A stretch of 64,000 nucleotides of DNA from assembly GCF_037325665.1 (NCBI RefSeq), contig NC_090245.1, forward strand, positions 47,834,851 through 47,898,850, written 5' to 3'. The stretch comes from Littorina saxatilis (Eukaryota; Mollusca; Gastropoda; Littorinimorpha; Littorinidae). A program made the translations under genes and the position numbers. The notes under the pieces are model-generated. The model was not told where the DNA came from and did not search any database. It worked only from the letters and a program-made list of their open reading frames with translations. Positions 46,481 to 60,100 of the stretch are shown here, piece after piece (the first letter of the stretch is position 1; the number at the start of each line of letters is the position of its first letter).

Positions 46481-49159
46481 CAGTGAAACAGCTTGATGCC
46501 ACACTATCTGTCTGCTGCGGTCAAACTCACTGCTCATTGACCTTGTGTGAAGTGAACGGTGAAGGCAGAGGCCAGAAACTGCGGAGAGTGAGAGAGCATA
46601 AGGCAGGAGTGAAATGCTTGATGCCACACACTGTGTCATCACTGTCTGCTATTGTGTGGCTTACTGCTCTGTGGACTGGATGTGAACTGACACGGGCCAG
46701 TGCAGCCACATGGTTTCTGTGCTGCAGTATTGGATTTTAGGACCGTGGTTGTGACTGTGCATAGAGATGTACATGCTCTGTTCAACGCTCATGTTGGAGC
46801 AGAGATACCGACATTCGTGTGATGTTGGTGTTGTGAAACAGACATTTGTTTGATGGTGGTGTTGAGATACAGACATTTGTGTGATGTTGGTGTGGAGACA
46901 GACATTTGTGTGGTGCGTTGTACTGCATGGACAGCACAAGACAGTGAGAGTTACAAGACGTCAGCAGTTCTGCTCACCGCATATCACATGCACACCGACT
47001 ACATGACATTTTGAGACCCAGAGCAAAAATCAGCTGACAGCACATCTGAGTTTAGACGAGATCTGCTAGTGCGAAGTGCATTCCAGTTATATCTGTGTTT
47101 TGAACTGGAAAAAATGATGACAGCGTCTCTTTTAACGCGAGGAAATCCCCAGATAATATCCACCAGACATGGTGGTCAGGAAGAGACCGTGAGTGACAGC
47201 GATGAAAGTTGTCAAGAAGTGAGAAAGGGATGGTCTTGCTGCCAGCCCCAGCGTGACGTTCTCAACACATCCCATTTGTTAAACAGATGTGTGTGAAACA
47301 TGGGGCTGTGGGCATGTGCAGGATTTCTGATGTGGAAGCACCTACAGAATAATGTCGTGTGATGCAGGGATCCTTGAGACTCTTTACATGCTGCAGTCAG
47401 CTCATTTCTTACTTTATGGAGATCCTTTGTTTTGGGTTGATCACTGGTGTGAGGAGTGTTAACAGATGGGGTTTTTTTTGTGCTTCTCTGTTTCCTCCAT
47501 TACCTTTTGGTTTTAGTTGATAGACTGGTGAGAAATCATCCGAGTTGGTTGACAAATCTTACGGAAGGTTTATTTACATCAGTCACTTTGTTCATGTTTT
47601 GCGTATTCATTTTTAAGAAGTTGTCATTTATTTCACATTGCCATTTGTTCATTTCACGGAGTGATCTCCTTCGTTTTGTGACCTGGTTTTAACCATTTTA
47701 ACTTCAAGGTTAAATGTGTATAGCTATGTGTGACCTGTGTATATATTGAACAGTAACATTTATCCTCACTACAGCAGTTTGACATTCTTGTGTTTTATTT
47801 TTAAATGGGACATATTAGTTGTTAAATTCTTATCTTCTACACAAATAAACCAGTTGTGTATTTTGATACAAACAATGCTTTGGTTTGAGAGAAAGTGTAT
47901 GTGTGTGTGCATGTGTCATTGTGTGTGTGTCACTGTGTGTGTGTGTGTGTGAGCATGATTCACTCACTACTTGGTTTTCCATGAGTGTGTCAGGTTGGTG
48001 AAAGATTTTAGTTAAACTCAGACTTTATGTACAGAACAGAGATACATAGTGCTTTTAGTTATGCGCTATAGAAATCTCCTTAATAAATAAATAAATACAC
48101 ATTCCTATCTAAGCCCTTGAATCGTTCGATGTTGGAATCGAAGAACGAGAAATGTTAAGTGTATGGAATCATTTAGATAATACAAGTTGCAAACACCAAA
48201 ATGTTCTAGACACATTTTATTGCCTGTGTTAACAATGTGCGTTTGTATAACAAGATGGATAACGTGTAACAATACTGATGTCTGACAGTGACAGTAAGCA
48301 TAAAGCAAATAAAAAGGTAGCGGGGACTGGCATGAAGACTGCATCTGGGACTGAATCTACTTGTGTGGCTAAAACATCTTCCATGGAAAAACTTCACTTT
48401 GCTTACACAGAGTTCACAAGGGCTGCAGATTAAGCCATTTTGAGAAATCAAAGAGAATTAATAAAATTAAACTAATTTCGCTATTTTGAGTAATGAAAGA
48501 ATCTGAGAAACATTTCTGAGAATTCAGCTGTGTGGTCTGAAAACAAATGTGTTCAGGGTAAAGCATCAATTACACTTACAGGCGTGCAACAGAATTTCAA
48601 GACTTGAAACTCCGAGGGAAGTATGACACTGTGCATGTTGTTTATAATTGTATTACAATTAATCATGTTCTATGTCTGCCAGCAGTACCATATATGCAGC
48701 CCTACAAAAAGAGCATCTAGGGTTTCCTGTAAAATGTAAGAAAAGTGATTAATTAAAAACAATTGCATGTGCGCCAAAAATGATGAAAATCTTGATTCAA
48801 AAACAAGTTTTCTGCAGTAGCACCACTGACATGACATTAGACAGACTTGTGTGTGTGACAAGAAGAGAAACTGCATGTATTCGAACAGTTTTGAAACAAA
48901 AGAAATTTCATTAAATGAACAGTATACAGCATTCAAAGGTGTGGGGAATGTGGGATATACAACCGTTTGATTTCATTCCTTGTCCTGCTCACAGTGTGCT
49001 GTGCCTTCCCTGCAAATCCAATCAAGTGGATGACTGTGCGACAGACACGTGCTAATACTGGAGCAGGGTACACACACTCTACATCCCATGACACTTGCTG
49101 TACACAAATAACATGTGTTGTATTAGCAAAAAAAGACAATTAAATCAATACAATCATTA
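46481..49159. other. Gene-free region
   Basis: No exon, RNA gene or clear element recognised. A 30 bp degenerate repeat (GACATTTGTGTGATGTTGGT) lies at about 46805-46915 and a (GT)n run at about 47895-47955. Confidence 0.45.
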
Positions 49160-49690
49160 CAGTGAAACCCCCCCTTTTGAAACCTAAAAAAATCTGAGAA
49201 AATCAGGTCTTAAACAGGAGGGAGTCATAAAATGGGGGTAAATTAACAGAGGTTCTGAACATTCTTTCTTTATTTGGTGTTTAACGTCGTTTTCAACCAC
49301 GAAGGTTATATCGCGACGGGGAAAGGGGGGAGATGGGATAGAGCCACTTGTTAATTGCTTCTTGTTCACAAAAGCACTAATAAAAAAATTGCTCCAGGGG
49401 CTTGCAACGTAGTACAATATATTACCTTACTGGGAGAATGCAAGTTTCCAGTACAAAGGACTTAACATTTCTTACATACTGCTTGACAAAAATCTTTACA
49501 AACATTGACTATATTCTATACAAGAAACACTTAACAAGGGTAAAAGGAGAAACAGAATCCGTTAGTCGCCTCTTACGACATGCTGGGGAGGGGAGTCATA
49601 AAATGGGGGTAATTTAACAGAGGTTCTGAACAGAAAATGTTAGAAAACAGGGTCCTACGAGAGAGGGAGTCTTAAAAGGGGCTTCCACTG
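49160..49690. mobile_element. MITE A interrupted by repeat F
   Basis: CAGTGAAACCCCCCCTTTTG at 49160 and GGGGCTTCCACTG ending 49690; repeat F lies at 49261-49590. GGAGTCATAAAATGGGGGTA occurs on both sides of the insertion, so the MITE already had or gained a direct repeat there. Confidence 0.75.
49261..49590 (-). mobile_element. Repeat F, copy 3 (inside MITE A)
   Basis: The same block as 3715-4086 (TTTGGTGTTTAACGTCGTTT to CTTACGACATGCTGGGGAG), cut short at its right end. Confidence 0.75.
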
Positions 49691-51040
49691 TATTTTAAAC
49701 ACAGCACACACACTACAAGAGGATAAAACAAGTCTCAGCTTGAGAAAAGTGTGGGGACTACTGTAGTTAGCAGCACCAGGAGTTAATTTGTGTTTTTCAA
49801 AGATAGCAATGCTGATTCCCGAAAAAGCAAAAAAATGCAATTGCAATGCAAAAGTGATAGAAGTCAGAAAATGCTACATAAACTAAACCCGACATAAAAA
49901 CCTTAGCCAGACACTATGTGAACTTTAGGTACACGTTAAGTAAACACGAGGATACATGTCCAACCATGTACAACAAATGCTTAAGTGTAATACCAAGTGT
50001 AACAGCGTCTTCGTCATAAGCACACTTACACATTTTTTCCAGGGGATGACATGTCAGTTACTGTCAAGACACAGCAACCTCGCTACAACATTACTACCGG
50101 CAGACTGGACATTGGTTCTGTACAACTTATTTTGTTCGACATGCACCTTGTGACTCGGACTCTGTCCTCAATCAAATGTACGATACAGAAAGCTGTCAGA
50201 TAACCAGTCCAGTTCCTCATTCTTAGAGTAAAAAATGTAGCTGTTCATATTTTGTTTTTAATGTAAAAATGTAAACTTTTGATCAGAGGCATGTCCACTT
50301 GTACTTGTAGTTGTTGTTCTGGTGATCAACTTCATTCAGGTGTCTTAATGCTGAAATTCCAAAGCACAAGAGTTCTACAAACAGGAGCATGAACATCACA
50401 GATAAAATACATGTGCCATGATTTAGATCTGCACACTCTAAATACTGCATTATCTGCAGCTACACATGAATCGCACACAGTTCTATTGTTCCGCTACATT
50501 GATTAAGTACAGAGCAGGTATAACTTATTAATTTTGTTTAATCATTTACATTATAAACAAAACATACATGTTAATGAGGTTAAAATTAACAACGATGAAG
50601 ATATGAAATCTCTGAGGACTTTTGCTTTGGTATTTGGCACTGCAATTATTGAGTCTGTCTTATACATGTACAATTCTTTGTTATTTAATAATAATAAAAT
50701 GATAGTTTTATGACACAAATCCTACAATACTTCCAAGCGCCTAACAAAGACTTTGAAATACATAATACAAACACATAATATAAACAATTCTGTTCAAGAT
50801 GCAGATCATGCACGATGCGTAAATCATAAGGCATTTTGATTTGGTTGTTCTGTTTACATGAGAAGAAAAAAAAAGGTAAATAATAAACTCATGAAAAAAG
50901 ACAGCAAGCCAAAAGCACTTGTTGAGTGCAAGTTACAAAATAAACATGTCATACGTTATCATAAGTTTAATCCTTAAACCAGCAGTCTGTTGTTGTAAGA
51001 AGCATGACAGGCACACAGATACAAGAATGAAATATCTGAT
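49691..51040. other. Gene-free region
   Basis: A/T-rich, no exon or element recognised. Confidence 0.45.
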
Positions 51041-51044
51041 AGTC

Positions 51045-51200
51045 AAACCTGCCCTGGCGACCACCTCTTCATAACCACCACCCCAAGAGAAACCCGTTGA
51101 GGTTCTTTCCTATATGATTCACCTTATCATAACGATCACCTGTCTATAAGGGCCACTTTTGTTTTGTCCCTTGGTTGGTCGTTATAGACAGGTTCGACTG
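51045..51200. mobile_element. Foldback MITE
   Basis: AGTCAAACCTGCCCTGGCGA at the left and the inverse-type GACAGGTTCGACTGTATCAG at the right, with inner CACCTGTCTATAAGGGCC and GGTCGTTATAGACAGG. Confidence 0.6.
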
Positions 51201-51269
51201 TATCAGTCAACCAGCTGCATGGTAACAAGGTAGCTGTGTACGCCAATGGCAAGACCAGAAGCAGAGAAA

Positions 51270-51925
51270 AAGACACATACAGTGATAAACAAAAAGACCC
51301 ATACAGTGACTTAACAAAAAGACCCATACAGTGACTTAACAAAAAGACATACATTGATTGACTTAACAAAAAGACATATATTGACTTAACAAAGGGCGGG
51401 GATGTAGCTCAGTCCGGTAGCGCGCTGGATTTGTATCCAGTTGGCCGCTGTCAGCGTGAGTTCGTCCCCACGTTCGGCGAGAGATTTATTTCTCAGAGTC
51501 AACTTTGTGTGCAGACTCTCCTCGATGTCCCAACACCCCCCCGTGTGTACACGCAAGCACAAGACCAAGTGCGCACGAAAAAGATCCTGTAATCCATGTC
51601 AGAGTTCGGTGGGTTATAGAAACACGAAAATACCCAGCATGCTTCCTCCGAAAACGGCGTATGGCTGCCTAAATGGCGGGGTAAAAAACGGTCATACGCG
51701 TAAAATTCCACTCGTGCAAAAAACACGAGTGTACGTGGGAGTTTCAGCCCACAAACACAGAAAAAGAAGAAGAAGACTTAACAAAAAGACACATACAGTG
51801 ACTTAACAAAAAGACACATACATCAATTGACTTAACAAAAATACAGTAACTTAACAAAATAAACATGTGCAGTAACTTAACAAAAAGACACATAGAGTGA
51901 CTTAACAAAAGGACACATACCATAA
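51270..51925. repeat. About 22-26 bp minisatellite split by SINE C
   Basis: Units of CTTAACAAAAAGACACATAC plus AGTGA occur at 51275-51393 and 51776-51925. Confidence 0.85.
51394..51775 (+). mobile_element. SINE C, copy 3 (inside the minisatellite)
   Basis: Complete tRNA-like head (GATGTAGCTCAGTCCGGTAG) to (GAA)n tail, flanked on both sides by GACTTAACAAA, the duplicated target. Confidence 0.88.
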
Positions 51926-52384
51926 TAATCATAAAGACACTTACAGTGATGAAACAACAACTATCATCATCATCATCATCATAAACAGTTTTCAAAATAC
52001 TAATCAGCATTAACTGTTAACCACCACCACTATCATCACACCTACCAGAACCAGTGATGAGATATAAAGTGAAGAATACTGAGTGAAACAAAGGTAAAAG
52101 CTAGGGATGGAGGGGGGGGGGGGGTGTGTGGAGTACAGTGGTGGTGGAGTGGGGGGAAGAGGGGTGGACTGTGGAAGTGGATGTTGACCATCACGGTGTG
52201 TCCGACACTGGTCAGTTGGTATCAATAGTCTGTCCTTCTGAATGTTCACCATCTTTCTTTCTTTTCTGGCGTTTTTTCCTGCCTTCTCCGAGTAGGACGT
52301 TTTGTGCATGTGTTGCAGTGCTGTGATGTGAGCGAATGGTGAGCAGTGCACTGGCTGAGTGGTGTCAATACACTTGGCTGATGA

Positions 52385-52475
52385 GCACCATAGCCTGTGT
52401 AGAGTAGACAGACCAATCGGTGTAGAGTAGACAGACCAATCGGTGTAGAGTAGACCGACCAATCTGTGTAGCGGA
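52385..52475. repeat. 22-bp tandem repeat
   Basis: Three to four copies of GTGTAGAGTAGACAGACCAA TCG. Confidence 0.8.
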
Positions 52476-52667
52476 GCAAGATGTCTAGTGTTTAAGTAAC
52501 CAGGTCATGTCAAGCAATGCTGAGCTATAAGACCAATCTGTGTAGGTGGGCAAAAAGCGCCACGTCTAGTAAGCCTGATTTGTAGCTGAGCAACATGTCT
52601 TGTGTAAAGGTGAGAAGTAAATGTGTAGCTTGACAACGGGTGCTGTGTACAGGGATCACACTTTGTA

Positions 52668-53705
52668 GTTACAGCGGGACCCGAGATGTGTGGACCCTCT
52701 GATGAGAGGACACCTCCTTTAAAAGGACACCTTCTCTTGTCCTTTTTACATTTAGTCAAGTTTTGAATAAATGTTTTAACATAGAGGGGGAATCGAGACG
52801 AGGGTCGTGGTGTATGTGTGTCTGTGTGTGTGTGTGTGTGTGTCTGTGAGTGTGTAGAGCGATTCAGAGTAAACTACTGGACCGATCTTTATGAAATTTG
52901 ACATGAGAGTTCCTGGGTATGATATCCCCAGACGTTTTTTTCATTTTTTCGATAAATGTCTTTGACGACGTCATATCCGGCTTTTTGTAAAAGTTGAGGC
53001 GGCACTGTCACACCTTCATTTTTCAATCAAAGTGATTGAAATTTTGGCCAAGCAATCTTCGACGAAGGCCGGGATTCGGTATTGCATTTCAGCATGGAGG
53101 CTTAAAAATTAATTAATGACTTTGGTCATTAAAAATCTGAAAATTGTAATTAAAATTATTTTTTTAATAAAACGATCAAATATTACTTTTATTTTATTCT
53201 TTAACATGTTCTGATGCCAAAAACATATAAATATGTTATATTCGGATTATATTCGGATAAAAGACAAGCTCTGAAAATAAAAATTATGATTAAAATCAAA
53301 TTTCCGAAATCGTTTTAAAAACAAGTTCATCTTATTCCTTGTCGGTTCCTGATTCCAAAAACATATAGATATGATATGCTTGGATTAAAAACACGCTCAG
53401 AAAGTTAAAACAAAGAGAGGTACAGTAAAGCGTGCTATGCAGCACAGCGCAACCGCTACCGCGCTAAACAGGCTTGTCCCTTTCACTGCCTTTTGCACTA
53501 GCAGCGGACTACGGTCATTGTGAAAAAATGCAGTGCGTTCAGTTTCATTCTGTGAGTTCCACAGCTTGACTAAATATAGTAATTTTGCCTTACGCGACTT
53601 GTTTCTACACCAAAGTGTACCTGTCATGAAAGGCCACCTGCAATGTAGGGACACTTTTGACTGGTCCCAAGGGTGTCATTTCATCGCAGGTACCTCTGTA
53701 TGTGA
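52668..53705. mobile_element. MITE H, interrupted by element G
   Basis: Left part (GAGAGGACACCTCCTTTAAA AGGACACC) and right part (GTACCTGTCATGAAAGGCCA, AATGTAGGGACACTTTTGAC) are contiguous in the copy at 61866-62040. Confidence 0.8.
52745..53611. mobile_element. Element G, about 870 bp
   Basis: It has TTTAGTCAAGTTTTGAATAA near the left and CAGCTTGACTAAATATAGTA near the right, a (GT)n stretch at 52813-52842 and ATCGGTCC-like conserved text (ACTACTGGACCGATCTTTAT). A fragment recurs at 16850-17010. No coding frame; non-autonomous. Confidence 0.75.
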
Positions 53706-54001
53706 TGCAGTATTTTGTGAAGGGACCAGCTGGTGTAGTTGGTAAAAAAAAGTGCTGTGCCGGCATTGTTGTTGAGTAGCATGTGCCATATAGATACAGG
53801 GAAGTGCTTGGTGCTACACAAAGAATGTTATATCCAGTGACTGTGTTTTAATTGTAGTTGAGCATCATGTCCTGCATAGAATGGAGAGAACAGCATTTGT
53901 TGCTGGACAATGACTGCTGTGTGCTGCGCCTACATTTTGTTGTTCAGCAACATGTCCCTTGTAGTCAAAAGAGAACTGTCTCTACCACTGAGCACTGTGT
54001 A

Positions 54002-54122
54002 CTATAACCACACCACACAGCAGAGCATTGTGTCCTGGCTGTAATTCTGGACTTTATCCTGCAACACTACAGCTGACCACTGTCCGAACACATCCCTCAG
54101 TTCTTGCGTTTCCACCAGGTGG
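54002..54122 (-). CDS. NECAB terminal exon
   Basis: After GTTTCAG it encodes HHLVETQELRDVFGQWSAVV, then LQDKVQNYSQDTMLCCVVWL and TAG at 54004-54002. It resembles the C-terminal ABM helix and last strand of NECABs (WNSHLQTNYS, then a hydrophobic strand), although the last 15 residues are divergent. Confidence 0.8.
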
Positions 54123-57100
54123 CTGAAACAAACACAGCACAACCAGTGAATACACATGCACAGCCACAAACAATCAAGTTCAAGTTCAAGTTCAAGTTTA
54201 TTAGTCCATAACCCATGGGGGCATTTTGAACAATAAATACAATCAATACAATCATGATATATGCTAATATAATAAATAAATAAAAAAATAAATAAATAAA
54301 AAATAAACAAAATTATGAAAAACTGTTACAAATTCTATTAGTAAAGTCCAAAATATTCTTTAGCAATTTCTTTTTCTTAGTAGCAAACAACTTTTTGAAT
54401 TTAAGTGCATTAGGTTTTTTCCAATAGTAAGGTGGTAACAACTCAGCTCTTTCTTCTTTGAAAAAATCACAGACAAATAAATAATGGAATTCATCACCTA
54501 TGTCATGCGATACACATTTGGTGCAAGTTCTTTCTGACCTCGGGATGTTAAGATAACGTTCTTTCTGTACAGGCAAATTGTTGTTTAATGTTCTAAACTT
54601 CATCATTGAAACACATTGCTGATATGGCAGGGTTGTGACGTAGTCTTCACATGCAAAAATATCTTTGAACATTCGATAATTCCAAAACATATTTTTTGTT
54701 CCAATTTCTGTAAACCATTTATGGATATATAAGCTTCTTTTTACTTTCTTTTTAAACCATGTGCTTGAGTATTGAATATTTTCTTGAGAAGTCCAAAGGC
54801 CAGAGAGACCAATTTCATTTAAGGTTTTTTCAATGAAACATAAGTACTTGGATTCAATCATCTTGTTGATATACACTTTATAAGTAAAGCAGGGAGCAGT
54901 GCACATACACTAGAGCGGGAAAAAAACAACCCTGCATCATTTTATTCCTGTAATTACAATTTCAACACAAAAAGCAGAAAGGCAATAAGTCAGTAACACA
55001 GCAGTTCATATTGTCAGAAGTAGGGCAATAAAGTTACAGTCTCGGTGACTTTTACCACCTATGAACGTCTAGGCGGTGAATATGGGGAGGGGGGGTGGGG
55101 TTTGCAAATGGAAGTATTCCTGTCAGCCAAATAGACGTGAAAGCAAACAGCAGACAATTGTCAATTAAGGGGAGTTACCTGGTATTTTCATGGAGTGCAC
55201 AGTTTCAGGTGTCACCAGCAGTTCAGCCGAGCACTCTACCAGCTTCCGTGTGGCAGCACTGTCACAGTTACTGCAATACAAACTTACACGTCACATCTCT
55301 GTATGGACTACAGCACCCCCTCACATCCATCATCTCAGTGCTGAATGTAACACACAATCCAAAAACAAGAAAGGTTAGTTCATTATTGTAACGTTTACTT
55401 TTTGACACACGCACTCATGCACGCACGCACACACACAGACAAAAAAGAAAGGACTTCAAAGCAAAGAAACTTACTGGATGTACTCGTTTTCTGTCTTCCA
55501 CACCTCATAGATGATGAAGGTGTTGGAGTCTCTTAGGTCCCTGACACTGATGCTGCAACATGCAACATTATCACCATTTTAATGCACCAAATTACTATTG
55601 GACCAATCAGGACCGATTCTAGTTGACCCTCTAAATGTTATAACGGTCAGACCGGGACCCTTTTGGTTGATCACTCTAAAGCAAAGAAAGACCTTGAATT
55701 AACAATACTAGGGAGAATGATTCTATTCTTCATATTTTTAACTATAAATTTAAGTTACGTCAAATGTAGTTTTACATTATTTTCTAACTGTCTGATGTTG
55801 ATTCTGAATCTGTCCTTTTAGCAAAAGGCTTGCTGAACTTGGTGTGTGATTGCTGTGTGAGAACTTTTCAGCTGTTAATATTCATGAGGTCAGGTGAGTA
55901 ATTAGCTGCATGAGGTCACGTGATTAAGGTCACACCAGCCTCGATTCAATCCTGTCCCCTTTACGGCTATTCTCTCAGGAGTCGCAAAATGGTTTGAATT
56001 CTACTTTGGTCGAAATAAAACCGGTACATGTAATAAAACCGTTATTTCTAATATGCTGACTGTCGGCTCATGTTGATATCCATTTCCTCAACATGTCCGT
56101 TATCATTTACTAACAGTGAGCATATTCCTATTAGACATAACTCATACCAACACTTTACTTCTATTCCACAGACCATGGACTAACAGACACAAATTTTTCA
56201 AAAACATGACAGCACAGAAAAAACCCAAGATGCTGATCTCTCTATCCCTTCACACTGTTAAACACTATTTCAGCAATCCCCTCCTCATTAATATGATTTC
56301 AGGAGTGTGCCTAAAGAAACAATTACACAACGCGCATCACTTGATACACCTGAACGAAGTGAGAGTGCACACATTCTCACAAATCAAAGTGTATACCTTG
56401 TGTGTCTGTTTGAAGATGCTTAACATTGAACACTCACTAAATGACTAATACAAACATTCTAACTAAACAACTATGTCACCAAAGACATAACATTCAGAAA
56501 ATCTGTCTCTGGAAGAAGCAGGTGAGCTGTCTTACTTGAGGCAGCCGTTGAATCCCTGCGTGACATCGACGTAGCTACGCAGCAAGGCTCTGAACTCCTC
56601 CACCTTGTCTTCCTTCAGCTTGAACTCCCTTTGAACCAGCAGCACCTGAAACACGCTGATAGTGTTTAGCTTTTCACCCATTCAACACTGCATTCCATCA
56701 CACAATGAACATACTGTTACAGAAAAACCTCCCTTTGAAGGCTGACATAGTCCTATTTAATTAGTTTAATTACTTCCAGGGCTTTTCCCATCGTTGCGGG
56801 GATTTATAAATTAAGCTTCCTGCAAAGTTTTAGGTTTGAAGTCCTTACCAATTACGAGAAATAATTAATTCTTATTGCATTGTTTAGCAACAGTTCTCCA
56901 GGACTTGGGCTATTTTTAGACCGTTGACGTCACTTCCTGACGTTTCGCAAACCAAAGATGGCGTTTGAGACTGTTCTGTTTACATTCGACACTATCAACA
57001 CCACTTTGCAATACTGAAATAATTTTTTCTGTGTTCGAAAGCTACAGCCAATCGTTATTATATCCCCTTAGGTACAGTTTTATAACATTATTGGCACATG

Positions 57101-60100
57101 TAAACAATATGAATTAATTAATGAACGCTACAAATATGGCAGCCTTTAAAGACCTTCACTAATCTGAGAAAATCAGTTGTGAAAAAAAGGAGGGCATCTT
57201 AAAATGGGGTTAAATTTAAAGAGGTTATGCTCAGAAAGTCTGAGAAAACAGGGTCTCAAAAGGGAGGGAGTCTTAAATTAGAGGTGGGGGGGGGGGGGGG
57301 GGGGTTCCACTGTACTCTTTCTGAAGCTTTGCACCCATTCAACACTGCATCCTATCATATGGGAGGGTGTTGGCGTGGATGTGTGTGGATTTAGATTATG
57401 TGTGCAGAGGTGCATGATTTGTTACATGTATCAAGCTTGTGATTCTTATGTAAGGACTGTGATTTTACTTGTGTATACGAGCCAGAAGACAATTCTCTGC
57501 ATGTTTTACATTCAGACAATAAAGTTGTATTTAACTTAAATTGAATTGATACATAATGTACGTACTCACTAGTTCTGTCAGTTCAGAACTCTCACACATC
57601 TCTCTCAGGGCTTAAACTTTTTATCCTTATCCTTATTGCTCGGTGAGTCAAAAGGACACGCAGTGAATCAAAAAGGACATGCAGTGAATCAAAAAGGACA
57701 TGCAGTGAATCAAAAAGGACACGCAGTGAATCAAAAAGGACACGCAGTGTCACACTCACTGTCTGGTCCTCCCCCATCACCACCTCTTCGTCCCGAAAGT
57801 TGTCAAACTCCACCTGCAAGTCAACACAGTTATTTGTACGCATCGATCCACATGCATTTCGCCACTCTAACTAGGATTCCATTTTATAACACCAGATTGA
57901 TTTAGACAACATGAACATGGCTTTAGAACAGTTCTTTTAGCAAAATGGTACATCAAAGACTACATATCGATCAACTGAACAGCTGTTTACATCAGGAAAG
58001 TTATCTAGCCTGCTTCATGAGACAATTAGAAAAAAAAAATGCAGCTAGACATGCAACATTTGGAGTGCACCATGCACATTGAAAAATTAAAATTTTACGC
58101 CCTCACCGCAAAGCCATTAGGGGCATGTTCCCAGTTTTTACCCTGACTTTAGATGAGATACACATGCACATTCCTTCTGCTTGAAACCTTCTGCTATTTA
58201 ATTTGGTCTACTGAGTCAACACAATGCTGCATAACATCTAGAAAAACAGGGCAGATTGCCAGGTCCGTGTAGTGTGGCAGTGCACCATAATGACCTACCT
58301 TGGTTTCCAGCCGGTCCAGCAGGCTGGCCAGACGTTCCACCTGGACACTGACCGCGGGGCTGCACCCTGCACGCAACACACAGCGCTCTGTCACTGACCA
58401 CAATCATCCTGGGATTAAAGTTACCATGGAACCCCTTTTTCGAGGCCTCTAAAAATCTGAGAAATTCAGGTCTTAAAAAGGAGGGAGTCTTAAAACAGGG
58501 GTAAATTTACAGAGGTTATGAAAAGAAATCTTAGAAAACAGGGTGAGGGGCGCAGTGGTGTGGTGGTAAGACGTCGGCCTCCTAATCGGGAGGTCGTGAG
58601 TTCGAATCCCGGTCGCTGCTGCCTGGTGGGTTAAGAGTGGAGATTTTTCCGATCTTCCAGGTCAACTTATGTGCAGACCTGCTAGTGACTTAACCCCCTT
58701 CGTGTGTACACGCAAGCACAAGACCAAGTGCGCACGGAAAAGATTCTGTAATCCATGTCAGAGTTCGGTGGGATATAGAAACACGAAAATACCCAGCATG
58801 CCTCCCCCGAAATCGGCGTATGCTGCCTGGATGGCGGGGTAAAAACGGTCATACACGTAAAAATCCACTCGTGCTATAAACATGAGTGAACGTGGGAGTC
58901 TAAGCCCATGAACGAAGAAGAAGAAGAAGAAGAAGAAGAAGAAGAAGAAGAAGAAGAAGGAGAAGAAGGAGGAGCAGGAGGAGCAGGAGGAGCAGGAGGA
59001 GGAGGAGGAGGAGGAGAAGAAGAAGAAGAAGAAGAAGAAGAAGAAGAAGAAGAAGAAGAAGAAGAAGGAAGAAGAAGAAGAAAACAGGGTCTTTAAAGGG
59101 TGAAGTCTTAACTTGGGGGTCTTAATTAAAAGGGGGGTTCCATCGTATACACCCACGCTTGCTCCCCACCCCCATCCCTTAGTGGTTGCAATTTAAGCCA
59201 GTTATTGATTGGGAGACTGAATCAAATCACATCAATTAAACTTTCATTTGAACTATTCAACAACTGTAGACGGCAAGCAGTTAAAAGTGAAATAGGCCAT
59301 TGACTCCGTCTAGACACAACAAACAAACACTCAAGCAGCAGAAAAACAAAGTAAGTTTTTTCTTTCATACCAAACACAGAAGTCTAAAAGCTTAAATTTG
59401 TAAAGATGGCCTATCTTGATCACCCCAAACATCATCTTAAAAGGGAGGGAGTCTTAAAATGGAGATCAATTTACAGAGGTTATGAACAGAAAATCTGAGA
59501 AAACAGGGTTTTGAGAGGGAAGAACTCTTGGTCTTAAATTGGTGGGTATTAAAAGGGTGGTTCCACTGTACCAAATTTCTCTTTAAGAAAGTGGTATGTA
59601 TTGTCCTACATTTTCTACAGCTGCTACGTTCTGTTTCTATGTGCGCGCTGTTGCTATCTTTGTGTCTCTCATCGTGCAGTGACACTCTGTAACCCAAACA
59701 TGTTTCCCTCTAAAGCAGGTAGGACGCCAAACACAAAATGTCCACAGACATAATTTTTACCAGATGTTACCCACGCCTGACATTCCATGCTAAATTTATT
59801 AAACTCATTAACAAGAAAAGAAAGATTTTTAACTGAAAGGATATAAAAATTCTTCACAGGTATAAGTAGAAAATATATGAGAAATTTTAATACTAGAAAA
59901 CAAACACAAATCATGCAGTTAGAACAGAACAATATCAATAAAACCCAAAAAATAGATGCGTTGAACTAAATGTGCAACTTAGTAGCTGTGTGTATTTTGA
60001 AAGACTGCGTGCAAGGGAGTGGGGCGGGGGGGGGGGGGGGGGTGTGTGGAGACATGTTAAATCAATGTACAACATTTGGTGTTAGGTGCATCATTTCTCG

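Noticed and set aside
54002-54310. A longer reading of the NECAB last exon up to 54310
   Set aside because: The added part is LINE tail and simple repeat; the acceptor at 54123-54125 fits the phase of the previous exon.
58551-58625. A true tRNA gene with a strong B box
   Set aside because: The sequence continues into the SINE C body with target duplications around the whole unit, so it is a SINE head.
58908-59096. Glu-rich frame and the opposite Ser/Phe-rich frame
   Set aside because: They are the (GAA)n tail of SINE C2.
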